From the NCBI GenBank assembly GCA_016781725.1, contig JADDPU010000503.1, forward strand, positions 1-10,688: a stretch of 10,688 nt of DNA. Reading direction: 5' to 3'. Shown in pieces: positions 1 to 6,878 of this stretch (within the stretch, counting starts at the first letter, position 1; each line of letters opens with the position of its first letter). The position numbers were made by a program, and so were the translations under genes. This stretch comes from Rubrobacter sp. (GTDB lineage Bacteria; Actinomycetota; Rubrobacteria; Rubrobacterales; Rubrobacteraceae). The notes under the pieces were generated by a model, which was not told where the DNA came from, did not search any database, and saw only the letters and a program-made list of their open reading frames with translations.

Positions 1-68
1 AGGGAGGCGGCGGCGGTGCCGGCCCCGGCCATCTTCAGGAACTCTCTTCGCGTCAAAGAGCTTTCCAC
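1..68 (-). CDS. N-terminus of a Tat-exported protein, cut by the left edge
   Basis: Only the first 22 codons are inside the window. Reading the minus strand from a GTG at 68-66 gives a start M-E-S-S-L followed by TRREFLKMAGAGTAAAS. This is a textbook twin-arginine signal: S/T-R-R-x-F-L-K, then a small-residue hydrophobic stretch. A GGGAG lies 4 nt upstream of the GTG and supports this start, although the frame stays open further upstream. The signal closely matches that of the arylsulfotransferase-type gene at 1902 (TRREFLKVVGAGTAG), so a paralogue is possible, but Tat signals converge and the mature protein is not visible. The gene is transcribed away from the rest of the cluster. Export through Tat is well supported; the function is unknown. 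Confidence 0.72.
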   Translation of the reverse strand, partial: MESSLTRREFLKMAGAGTAAAS

Positions 69-380
69 CCTACTCCCTACAAGTTCCAGGTTGCTGCTGT
101 GGCCGCGCGAAAGGATAACAATGGTGCTCCACCGATACCAGGTTCGGATAGATCTAGACCAACCCTGATCTTTTCCAAAGGACGCTAACGTCACGCAGAT
201 AGTAGCACGCGCCGTTACGATCTGCCCCGTAACGAGTTGGCCTGAAGGCGTAGGGAACGGCTGAGATACGTTCGAGGACTTCCGGGTTGCGTTTGGGTCC
301 CGTATGCGAGTACCATTCGCCGGCCAACGCGAGAAGCACAGCCCTGGAGACAAAGACTGGAAAAGTCGGGCCAAAGGCAC
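69..380. other. Divergent intergenic region, 312 bp, no convincing gene
   Basis: This stretch separates the leftward Tat-signal gene from the rightward membrane-protein gene and should hold both promoters. It looks visibly less GC-rich than the genes further right. The only plus-strand promoter-like pair I see is TTGCGT at 287-292 with TACCAT at 311-316, an 18-bp spacer and weak hexamers. A 61-codon minus-strand frame at 154-339 has no recognisable domain and no clear ribosome binding site. No tRNA, terminator with a T-tract, or long inverted repeat was seen. Confidence 0.5.
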
Positions 381-1721
381 GTGAGCAAGATTTCCGAGAA
401 GGGAAGAGTCCTCAACTACGTAACCAGGCCTCTGCCCTACCTCCTGATCTCGCTACCCGCCGTCCTCTCTCTGCTCTACGTGCGGTCGTTCGGCGTCGAC
501 GTCCCTTTCGGAGACACCTGGACTATGGTGCCCTTCTTCGACAAACTGTCGTCCGGCACGTTGAGCGTCTCTGACCTCTGGCGCCAGCATTTCGAGCACA
601 GGGTGTTCTTCCCCCGGATCGCCATGTTGTTGCTTGGTACTGCCACGGCCTTCGATAACGTGGCGATAATGTACCTCATACAGGTCTGCTTCCTCGTTAC
701 ATTGATAGTTCTCCTGCTCGCCTTCAAGGATAGCGTTGTGGGTCCTAATCTCTTTTTCTTCGTGCCCGTCTCGTTTCTGGTGTTCAGCCTGGGCCAGTAC
801 TGGAACATGCTGGTGGCATGGTCGCTCACTTTTGTCTTTGTACAGACCTTCGCCGTTCTCGCGCTCTATCTGCTCTACGTCGCGAGCCGTACGGACCCCA
901 AGAGGCTGGCCTTTCTGGCAGCCCTCGTAAGCGGTACTGTTGCGTCGTTCTCTTCCGCGCAGGGCCTCTTCGTGTGGCCGGCGGGGTTCGTGCAGCTCCT
1001 TATCGCGCCGGTCGAAAGACCGGCCAAGAGGGTCCTGATCGGGGTTTGGAGCCTGGTCGGCCTGGGGGAGTGGATCTTCTACTTCTACGGTTTGAACGTT
1101 CCTAGACATCGCTCGGAGCGTTACTTTTTGGATAATCCCAACCTGGGAGTAGACTACTTTCTGACGGCGCTGGGTGGCTCGCTGGTCCGGCAGCAGGTCA
1201 TAGCTCTTGTCATTGGTCTCATATTGGCCTGCCTCATCGCGGCGAGCCTGCTCTTCATCTACAGGGCCGGGAAGCTGGGTGAATGCTCTTTCTGGATAGC
1301 CCTGCTCTCCTTCTCCTTTCTCTTTCTCCTGTCTATCGTAGTGGGGCGGTCGGGGATGGGGACGGAGAACGCCCTGAGCTCCAAGTACCCCACTTTCACG
1401 GCCCTGGCCGTGATAGGCGCCTACGCGATGCTCATAAAGCTGGTGTTCGAACAAAGATCACGCATCGGGGCCGCCCTGCTCGGTCTCTTGACCACGCTTA
1501 TAGTGATCAGTATCCCCGTCTCCTATGCGGAAGGGGTCGCCGCCGGCAAGGAGCTCGAGGTGAACAGGGAGAGGGCGGCGCGAGTCATCTCTACTTATAA
1601 ATCCCAACCAGATGAAGCGTTGACGGTAGTCAATCGTTCTTCCTGGCGGGTGAGAGAGTGGGCTCCTATCCTGGAGAGGCTCGATTACACTGTGTTCTCC
1701 GAATCAGAGAGGCACAACTGA
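381..1721 (+). CDS. Polytopic membrane protein, possible GT-C-like glycosyltransferase
   Basis: The product has 446 residues with about ten hydrophobic segments, for example near residues 18-36, 95-115, 122-140, 144-167, 218-238, 264-296, 305-322, 338-358 and 365-388. A long polar loop follows the first segment and carries the conspicuous residues D45-T46-W47 and H70-x-E72-H73-R74. A loop with acidic residues after the first helix is where GT-C enzymes, which use lipid-phosphate sugars, place their catalytic acid, so that fold is my inference. From memory, the D-x-W and QHxEHR-FFPR pattern recurs in unannotated bacterial membrane proteins of glycan loci. A soluble tail of about 60 residues ends the protein. 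The GTG start has AAAGG only 3 nt upstream, which is tight. The gene looks less GC-rich than its neighbours, so separate acquisition is possible. O-antigen polymerase- or flippase-like roles are not excluded. Confidence 0.8.
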   Translation: MSKISEKGRVLNYVTRPLPYLLISLPAVLSLLYVRSFGVDVPFGDTWTMVPFFDKLSSGTLSVSDLWRQHFEHRVFFPRIAMLLLGTATAFDNVAIMYLIQVCFLVTLIVLLLAFKDSVVGPNLFFFVPVSFLVFSLGQYWNMLVAWSLTFVFVQTFAVLALYLLYVASRTDPKRLAFLAALVSGTVASFSSAQGLFVWPAGFVQLLIAPVERPAKRVLIGVWSLVGLGEWIFYFYGLNVPRHRSERYFLDNPNLGVDYFLTALGGSLVRQQVIALVIGLILACLIAASLLFIYRAGKLGECSFWIALLSFSFLFLLSIVVGRSGMGTENALSSKYPTFTALAVIGAYAMLIKLVFEQRSRIGAALLGLLTTLIVISIPVSYAEGVAAGKELEVNRERAARVISTYKSQPDEALTVVNRSSWRVREWAPILERLDYTVFSESERHN

Positions 1722-1734
1722 CCCTGCGGTTGAT

Positions 1735-1763
1735 TTGACTCATCTCGTGAGGGCGGCTAGTAT
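1735..1763 (+). promoter_or_regulatory. Candidate sigma-70-type promoter for the arylsulfotransferase-type gene
   Basis: TTGACT (1735-1740; 5 of 6 match to TTGACA) is separated by exactly 17 bp from TAGTAT (1758-1763; 4 of 6 match to TATAAT). The -10 region lies inside a small inverted repeat, GGCTA-gta-TAGCC (1755-1767), which could be an operator half-site pair or chance. Transcription would start near 1770 and give a leader of about 130 nt before the TTG start at 1902. The site begins 13 bp after the upstream stop codon, so the gene probably has its own transcription unit. Confidence 0.45.
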
Positions 1764-1797
1764 AGCCCCGATTTGGCTTGTAACCTCTAAAGACTAA

Positions 1798-1893
1798 CTT
1801 CAGGAAAGTTCTTTGAAGCTTCCTCCGAGTTGCGTTTTGGGAGTAGATCGAGTGCTTTATGTCAACGAGGTGAGCGTGGTAACCGAGGAGGAA
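1798..1893 (+). promoter_or_regulatory. Possible leader RNA with anti-Shine-Dalgarno element
   Basis: Within the leader, TTCCTCC (1820-1826) is a perfect 7-base complement of GGAGGAA (1887-1893), the ribosome binding site of the gene starting at 1902. The same TTCCT (1820-1824) can instead pair with AGGAA (1802-1806). A third option pairs CTTCA (1798-1802) with TGAAG (1814-1818). The pairings that share bases exclude one another, which is the logic of a translational switch. The sequestering helix closes a loop of about 60 nt and is short, and pyrimidine-rich complements to an SD arise easily by chance. No known riboswitch class was recognised. Confidence 0.22.
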
Positions 1894-1901
1894 AGAAGAG
1901 C

Positions 1902-3434
1902 TTGAGCACGAGGCGCACACGAAGGGAGTTCCTCAAGGTAGTAGGTGCCGGTACCGCGGGGATCGCGCTACTGAACACGCTTGGGTGCGAATCGTCCGGG
2001 CAGGAGGCCAAGCGGGGCAACTCCCAGCAGACCGGCGGCGCGGGATCGGCGCAGCCCGGGGAGGTGCAGATCTTCCGCTCGCGCCCGGACCTCACCCCGC
2101 CCGCCGTCGTGGTGACCAGGGAGGCGCGCGAGACCGCCCCAGGCTACGTCTTCGTCGCCCCGAAGAGGGGCCCGGGGCAGGACGGCACGATGATCGTCGA
2201 CAATTCCGGGCAACTCGTGTGGTTCCGCGAGGATGCGCTCCCAAGCGATAACGCGTACGCGATGGACTTCAAGGTGCAGTCCTACCAGGGCAGGCCCGTG
2301 CTCACCTGGTGGGAGGGCCAGATCGTCGAGGGGCACGGTGAAGGGGAGTACCTGATCTTCGACGGCTCCTACAGAGAGATAGCCCGGGTGCGCGCGGGCA
2401 ACGGCTACAAGGGGGATCTGCACGAGTTTCTCATCACCCCGCAGGGCACGGCGCTGCTTACGGTCTACAACACGGTGCCCTGGGACCTCACCGCGGTCGG
2501 GGGCCCCGAGGATGGCGAGGCGGTGGACGGGATCGCCCAGGAGATCGACCTCGAGACCGGCGAGGTACTCTTCGAGTGGCACAGCCTAGATCACGCAGCC
2601 CCCGAAGAGGCCCACCCCCCGATGAGGAAGTACGAGGATCTAACGAAGACCGCCTTCGACTACTTCCACATCAACTCCATAGCCGTGGACTACGACAACA
2701 ACCTGCTCATCTCCGCCCGCAACACCTCCGCCGTCTACAAGGTGGATCGCGGGACCGGCGAGGTCATATGGCAGTTCGGCGGGAAGAAGAGCGACTTCGA
2801 GATGGGGCCAGGCACCGAGATCGCCCACCAGCACGACGCCCGACGCCAGCCCGACGGCACGATCTCCATCTTCGATAACGGCGCCCACCCGTGGGTTGGC
2901 GACGAGGAGTCTCGCGGGATCGTGGTCGATCTCGACATGGACGCCATGGCCGCCACGCTGGTACGCGAGTACACCGTCCCCGCCAGGCTGGTCGCCACCT
3001 CCCAGGCCAACATGCAGGTGCTGCCGAACGGCAACGTGTTTATAGGCTGGGGCAGCAAGCCGCTCTTCTCCGAGTTCAACAGGGATGGCCAGCTGCTGTT
3101 CAACGCCAGGCTCCCGCGGGGGTGCGAGTCCTACCGGACCTTCCGGTCCCCGTGGACCGGGCGCCCGGGCGATGACCCCGCCGTGGCGGCCGAGCCCGGT
3201 TCCGGTGACGAGGTGAAGGTCTACGCCAGCTGGAACGGCGCCACGGAGGTCGCCACCTGGGAGGCGCTAGCCGGTCCCGGCCCCGACCAGCTGAAGCCCG
3301 TCGGGTCCGCCCCCCGCGACGGCTTCGAGACCACCATGGCGGTGCGTACGACCGAGCCTTACGTCGCAGTACAGGCCAAGGATGGTTCGGGTAAGACCCT
3401 CGGCGCCTCCAAGGCCGTCAAAGCCGAAAACTAG
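1902..3434 (+). CDS. Tat-exported arylsulfotransferase-family (ASST-type) protein
   Basis: This protein has 510 residues from a TTG start. GGAGG at 1887-1891 lies 10 nt upstream of the TTG and places the twin-arginine signal at the very N-terminus (T6-R7-R8-E9-F10-L11-K12). An upstream ATG at 1830 would add 24 residues with no function. T26-L27-G28-C29 may be a lipobox with an unusual -3 residue, so the product may be a lipoprotein. A Gly/Ser/Gln-rich linker follows. The rest resembles the Arylsulfotran_2 family: repeated beta-blades such as TMIVDNSGQLVWF and GTGEVIWQFGG, with conserved-looking His at H174 (LHEF), H256 (YFHIN), H309 and H311 (HQHD) and H329 (FDNGAH). Characterised ASST enzymes move sulfate between phenolic compounds through a sulfo-histidine, without PAPS, outside the cytoplasmic membrane. 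Many family members are untested, so the substrate here is unknown. A short C-terminal beta domain (about residues 440-505) ends the protein. Confidence 0.87.
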   Translation: MSTRRTRREFLKVVGAGTAGIALLNTLGCESSGQEAKRGNSQQTGGAGSAQPGEVQIFRSRPDLTPPAVVVTREARETAPGYVFVAPKRGPGQDGTMIVDNSGQLVWFREDALPSDNAYAMDFKVQSYQGRPVLTWWEGQIVEGHGEGEYLIFDGSYREIARVRAGNGYKGDLHEFLITPQGTALLTVYNTVPWDLTAVGGPEDGEAVDGIAQEIDLETGEVLFEWHSLDHAAPEEAHPPMRKYEDLTKTAFDYFHINSIAVDYDNNLLISARNTSAVYKVDRGTGEVIWQFGGKKSDFEMGPGTEIAHQHDARRQPDGTISIFDNGAHPWVGDEESRGIVVDLDMDAMAATLVREYTVPARLVATSQANMQVLPNGNVFIGWGSKPLFSEFNRDGQLLFNARLPRGCESYRTFRSPWTGRPGDDPAVAAEPGSGDEVKVYASWNGATEVATWEALAGPGPDQLKPVGSAPRDGFETTMAVRTTEPYVAVQAKDGSGKTLGASKAVKAEN

Positions 3435-3533
3435 GCGATGCCCACCCCCTCCGAAGCAGGCGCCGGCCCGAGTACCCGGGCGAGGGGCAGATAGCCTTCG
3501 AGGGCGTAGCGTAACCACCCAGTAAGGAAAACC

Positions 3534-3569
3534 ATGCGTCGGAATCGGGTGCTGGGTCGAACACCTTGA
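3534..3569 (+). promoter_or_regulatory. Possible 11-codon leader ORF overlapping the GT2 start
   Basis: ATG at 3534 is preceded by AAGGAAA with a 3-nt gap, which is a better ribosome site than anything in front of the GT2 gene's own TTG. It encodes MRRNRVLGRTP and stops at TGA 3567-3569, overlapping the TTG start at 3566 as TTGA. Ribosomes ending here would be placed on the GT2 start, so translational coupling is plausible. Any NTG start followed by an A-initial codon makes a TGA, so the overlap alone is weak evidence. The SD and ATG are the real support. Confidence 0.33.
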
Positions 3570-4531
3570 AAGCCTCGGTCGTCGTCCTTACCTACAACGC
3601 GGGCCCCGCCTTCGAGGGGTTGCTCGAGAGCCTCATCGCGCAGGAGACGGATTTCGACTACGAGGTTCTCGTGGTCGACTCCGGCTCGACGGATGGCACG
3701 GCCGAACTGGCCCGGCGCTACGGGGTGGGGGTTCACAGGATACCCCAGACGGCTTTCGACCACGGTATGACCCGCAACACAGGAATCTCGCTCTCCCGGG
3801 GAGAGTACGTAGCCCTCATCGTGCAAGACGCCGTGCCGTTGGACAGCTGGTGGCTCGCGGCGATGGTAGAGAACCTGGACCGGGACGGGCTCGTGGCCGG
3901 GGTCTACGGCCGCCAGATCCCCCGTCCCGAGAGCGGCGCGTTGACCCGTGCTCTGGTGAGCGGTTGGCCGACCGCCGCCCACGAACGCCGGGAGCAGTTC
4001 GTGGGAACCCCGGGGCTCTACCGCGAGATGCCCCCGAGGGAACGCCGGCTGCTCGCAACCTTCGACAACGTGAGCTCCTGCCTGCGCCGCTCGGTCTGGG
4101 AGCAGATACCCTTCGAGCAAACGAGCTTCGGCGAGGATCTGCGGTGGGGCGCAAGGGTTATAGAGGCGGGCTACAAGCTGGTCTACGAGCCACGCTCGGC
4201 CGTCCTCCACTCCCACGAGAGAGGCGGGCTCTACGATCTGCGCCGCAACTATGTGGACCAGCTGGTGCTCCTCGACCTCTTCGAACTCGAGTTGGTGCCG
4301 AGTTCGTGGCGCCTGGTCCTGAATATCCTCCGCTCTACCGGCTACCTCTATCTCCGCCTCCGTCGGGACCAGGAGATGGAGGGAGGAGCGGCGAGACGCG
4401 CGTTGCTCGCCTTTAGGTACGCTCTCCTCTCACAGGTCGGCGCTTACCTCGGGGTCAAGAACCTTCGGCTCGCCGGGGTGAGCCCTCGGGCCTCAGCCAG
4501 GCTGGACGACTTCATGAGCAGGGGGATCTGA
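3566..4531 (+). CDS. GT2 glycosyltransferase, rhamnosyltransferase-like
   Basis: The product has 321 residues. The GT-A fold of family 2 is clear: SVVVLTYN at residues 4-11, then VVDSGSTDGT (36-45) with nucleotide-binding D38 and D43. F64-D65-H66-G67 with R70-N71-T72-G73 resembles the FNHGxTRN signature of rhamnosyltransferases. The metal-binding position reads Q87-D88-A89. F188-G189-E190-D191 supplies the probable catalytic base, followed by GYKLVYEPRSAVLHSH (about 202-217). Such enzymes take dTDP-sugars in the cytoplasm and act on lipid-linked glycans. rmlD two genes downstream makes dTDP-L-rhamnose and supports this donor, but specificity cannot be read from the sequence. The TTG start at 3566 has no good SD of its own. 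No in-frame ATG lies nearby, and the fold begins at residue 4, so the start cannot be much later. Confidence 0.9.
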   Translation: MKASVVVLTYNAGPAFEGLLESLIAQETDFDYEVLVVDSGSTDGTAELARRYGVGVHRIPQTAFDHGMTRNTGISLSRGEYVALIVQDAVPLDSWWLAAMVENLDRDGLVAGVYGRQIPRPESGALTRALVSGWPTAAHERREQFVGTPGLYREMPPRERRLLATFDNVSSCLRRSVWEQIPFEQTSFGEDLRWGARVIEAGYKLVYEPRSAVLHSHERGGLYDLRRNYVDQLVLLDLFELELVPSSWRLVLNILRSTGYLYLRLRRDQEMEGGAARRALLAFRYALLSQVGAYLGVKNLRLAGVSPRASARLDDFMSRGI

Positions 4532-4537
4532 GTTCCG

Positions 4538-4543
4538 TATAAT
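4538..4543 (+). promoter_or_regulatory. Perfect -10 hexamer TATAAT before the GT4 gene
   Basis: TATAAT sits 7 bp after the GT2 stop codon in otherwise GC-rich DNA. The position 17 bp upstream reads TGAGCA (4515-4520), only 3 of 6 matches to TTGACA, and there is no extended -10 TG. If used, it would start a transcript near 4550 with a leader of about 100 nt before the GT4 start. It may be an internal promoter of the glycan block. Confidence 0.33.
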
Positions 4544-4601
4544 CATCCCCGATGCGCGCCCGCAGGATACGTCCTAAAGCGTCTGAGGGGTGTCCGACCC
4601 G

Positions 4602-4652
4602 ATGGTAGGTACGATCGTAAAGCTCTCTCCAATCGTTGATCCTCGATTGTGA
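4602..4652 (+). promoter_or_regulatory. Possible 16-codon leader ORF overlapping the GT4 start
   Basis: ATG at 4602 opens a frame encoding MVGTIVKLSPIVDPRL that stops at TGA 4650-4652, overlapping the GTG start of the GT4 gene as GTGA. GAGGGG at 4585-4590 is 11 nt upstream of the ATG, at the far end of useful SD spacing. The GT4 start has no SD in the preceding 15 nt, so coupling from this frame would explain its translation. It repeats the arrangement before the GT2 gene, but could be chance. Confidence 0.28.
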
Positions 4653-6004
4653 AGATCCTCTTCACAGTCCACCAGTTTTTCCCCGACCACCGCGCCGGCG
4701 TCGAGATCGTGACGTTGGGACTGGCCCGGGAGTTGAAAGCCAGGGGGCATGAACCCTACGTGTTCGCGGCCAAGCGCAGTATCCCCGGCAGCGGCATCCG
4801 GCCGGGAGAGACCGAGGATTACGAGCTCGACGGGATCCCCGTGCGTAGGGTGGGGCGTCCGGAGGAGGGGCTGGCCCGTCCGTACCACCTTAACTACCGG
4901 AACGACGATATGACGCAAAAAATACGGGAGTTCATGCGCAAGATAAGCCCCGACCTCGTCCACGTAATGCACCTCCAAGGACTCTCGGCGAGCGTCGTAC
5001 CGGCTATCAAAGAGTTCGACGTGCCCGTGGTGTACACGGCGGCGGACTTCTGGACGGTATGCCCGGTCGTAGACCTGAGGAGGCACGACGGGGTGATGTG
5101 CACGGGACCGGAGGTCAGCCACTGCGTCCGGTGCATAGCGAGCCGAAACCCTGACCCTCGCGTGAGAAACGTAGCGAAGGCGGTACCTGGCGCGATGCTG
5201 AGGATCGCCGACTGGACCTCTCGTACCCCCCTCTCTGGTCTCTCCCACTCCCTGCGCCAGGTACGGGCGGTGAGGCAGCGTCCTGAATATATAAGGGAGA
5301 GGGTCGAGCTCGTCGACCACGTCCTGGCCTACACCCGGCTCACGCGGGACCTACTCGTCTCCAACGGCATAGGGGCTGGGAAGACCCGGGTCTCCCACTA
5401 CGGGATAGATACCTCCCACGTTAGCGGAGCCCTCGCAGAGCGCCGCCCGTCCCGGACGCTCCGGCTCGGGTTCGTAGGGACCCTGGCGCCGCACAAGGGC
5501 CCGGACACTCTCGTGCGGGCCTTCAAGATGCTACCGCCGGAGCTCGACGCGGCGCTCTCCATTCACGGAGATCCCGGACAGTACGAGTCCTTCGCGGAGG
5601 AATTGCGCGGGCTCGCCGGGGACGAGGAGAGGATAACCTTCGCCGGTGCCTTCTCGCGGGAGGGGATAGGCCGGGTCCTCTCCGAGATCGACGCCCTTGT
5701 CGTGCCCTCCCGCTGGTACGAGAACGCCCCGGGCGTGATCTTCGAGGCCTTCGCCGCCAAAGTGCCGGTGGTCGCCACCGATGTGGGGGGGATCTCCGAG
5801 TTCGTGAGACACGAGGAGAACGGCCTGCTCTTCGGGTTGGAGGATGCTGACGATCTGGCACGACAGCTGCGGCGGCTGGCGACGGAGCCGGGCCTGCTCG
5901 AGAGGCTGAGGGGCGGGATCGGCCCCGTGAAGACCGTCGAGGAGTACGGGGGCGAGCTGGAGGAGCTCTACGAGACGCTCCTGACGAAGAACCGGACGCG
6001 GTAG
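4649..6004 (+). CDS. GT4-family glycosyltransferase
   Basis: The product has 451 residues with the two-domain GT-B layout of family 4. The N-terminal acceptor domain begins MKILFTVHQFFPDHRAGVE (1-19), where the Gly-containing loop and EIVTLGLARELKARGHE are typical. The C-terminal donor domain has GFVGTLAPHKGPDTLVRA (about 274-291) and the E-x7-E signature E358...E366 within SRWYENAPGVIFEAF, then VVATDVGGISEFV. Such enzymes retain anomeric configuration and use nucleotide sugars in the cytoplasm. The donor is not readable. A cysteine cluster, C138, C151, C159 and C162 (the last pair CxxC), follows D133-F134-W135. I recall this insert in one GT4 subgroup, where it may hold a metal or a disulfide. 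The GTG start lacks a clear SD. A 22-nt gap separates it from rmlD, which suggests co-transcription. Confidence 0.9.
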   Translation: MKILFTVHQFFPDHRAGVEIVTLGLARELKARGHEPYVFAAKRSIPGSGIRPGETEDYELDGIPVRRVGRPEEGLARPYHLNYRNDDMTQKIREFMRKISPDLVHVMHLQGLSASVVPAIKEFDVPVVYTAADFWTVCPVVDLRRHDGVMCTGPEVSHCVRCIASRNPDPRVRNVAKAVPGAMLRIADWTSRTPLSGLSHSLRQVRAVRQRPEYIRERVELVDHVLAYTRLTRDLLVSNGIGAGKTRVSHYGIDTSHVSGALAERRPSRTLRLGFVGTLAPHKGPDTLVRAFKMLPPELDAALSIHGDPGQYESFAEELRGLAGDEERITFAGAFSREGIGRVLSEIDALVVPSRWYENAPGVIFEAFAAKVPVVATDVGGISEFVRHEENGLLFGLEDADDLARQLRRLATEPGLLERLRGGIGPVKTVEEYGGELEELYETLLTKNRTR

Positions 6005-6026
6005 AGGCTCGCGGGGTGCTCTAGGG

Positions 6027-6878
6027 ATGAAGATTCTTATAACCGGCTCCAAGGGGCAGCTCGGGCGAGAGCTGGCCGAGACGCTTCCCGAGCAGGGCCA
6101 CGAGGCGGTCGCGCTCTCCCGGAGCGAGCTTGACGTGGCGGACGCCGGAGCCGTGGAGCGGGCCATCGAGGCCCACTCGCCGGAGCTGGTCATCAACGCA
6201 GCCGCCTACACGGACGTGGACGGCTGCGAGAAGGAGAGCGATTTGGCGTACTCGGTCAACGCCCTCGGGCCGCGCAACCTGGCCCAGGTCTGCGAGCGGT
6301 GGGGGTGCGAGCTGCTACACGTGAGCACCAACTACGTGTTCGACGGCGAGGGCACCCGGCCCTACGAGCCCTTCGATCCCGCGAACCCGATCAGCGCCTA
6401 CGGTCGAACCAAGCTGGCCGGCGAGGAGTACGTGAAGCACCTGACAAGTCGCTGGTACGTAGTCCGCTCCGCCGGCGTCTACGGTCGAGGACACAACTTC
6501 GTGCGCACGATGCTGCGTTTGTCCAGGGAGCGGGACGTTCTGAAGGTCAAGGCCGACGAGTTCATCTCGCCCACCTACGCCCGCGACCTGGCTGAGGGCA
6601 TCGTCGGGGTACTAGAGGCCCGGCGCTACGGCCTCTACCACGTGACCAACGCGGGATCCTGCTCCTGGCACGAGTTCGCCCGGGAGATATTCGGGCTGGC
6701 CGGCGTCGAGGTCGAGGTAGTCCCCATACCCGGCTCGGAGTACCCGCTGCCGGCGGCGCGACCGGCCAACGGGGTCTTGTCTTCTCTGGGCAGCCCCAGG
6801 CTTCGCCACTGGCGCGAGGCCCTGGCGGATTACCTGGAGCGTGAGGCCGTACTCGGCGGCCGAGTGGGAGGAGACTAG
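6027..6878 (+). CDS. rmlD: dTDP-4-dehydrorhamnose reductase RmlD
   Basis: The product has 283 residues, close to the usual RmlD length. It is an extended short-chain dehydrogenase that reduces dTDP-4-keto-L-rhamnose with NAD(P)H, the last step of dTDP-L-rhamnose synthesis in the cytoplasm. The nucleotide-binding G7-x-x-G10-x-x-G13 is at the N-terminus, NAAAYTDVDGCE follows, and the catalytic set is T101, Y125 and K129 (YGRTK). The active-site string reads S100-T101-N102-Y103-V104-F105-D106-G107, where most family members have STD; the Asp-to-Asn change at 102 is the one odd residue. RSAGVYG, TNAGSCSWHEFA and a late RPAN stretch are also typical. The other rml genes (A, B, C) are not in the window. 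The ATG has GCGGGG 10 nt upstream. The stop TAG shares its last base with the next GTG start (TAGTG), so the two are translationally coupled. Confidence 0.93.
   Translation: MKILITGSKGQLGRELAETLPEQGHEAVALSRSELDVADAGAVERAIEAHSPELVINAAAYTDVDGCEKESDLAYSVNALGPRNLAQVCERWGCELLHVSTNYVFDGEGTRPYEPFDPANPISAYGRTKLAGEEYVKHLTSRWYVVRSAGVYGRGHNFVRTMLRLSRERDVLKVKADEFISPTYARDLAEGIVGVLEARRYGLYHVTNAGSCSWHEFAREIFGLAGVEVEVVPIPGSEYPLPAARPANGVLSSLGSPRLRHWREALADYLEREAVLGGRVGGD

Noticed and set aside
154..339. 61-codon minus-strand frame in the divergent intergenic region
   Set aside because: No recognisable motif and no convincing SD, and the length is within chance for this composition.
453..1454. 333-codon minus-strand frame
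   Set aside because: Antisense shadow of the membrane-protein gene. Its product is full of charged low-complexity sequence with no domain, while the plus strand has clear membrane segments.
1830..1901. Upstream ATG start for the arylsulfotransferase-type gene
   Set aside because: It would bury the Tat signal behind 24 residues, whereas the TTG at 1902 has a strong SD and puts the signal at the N-terminus.
3466..3481. GCCCG/CGGGC inverted repeat after the arylsulfotransferase-type gene as a terminator
   Set aside because: Only a 5-bp stem with no T-tract; common by chance at this GC content.
3431..4216. 261-codon minus-strand frame, and similar antisense frames at 4574-5320, 5531-6196 and 6875-7615
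   Set aside because: All lie opposite genes with clear family motifs. Long antisense frames are expected in GC-rich coding DNA.
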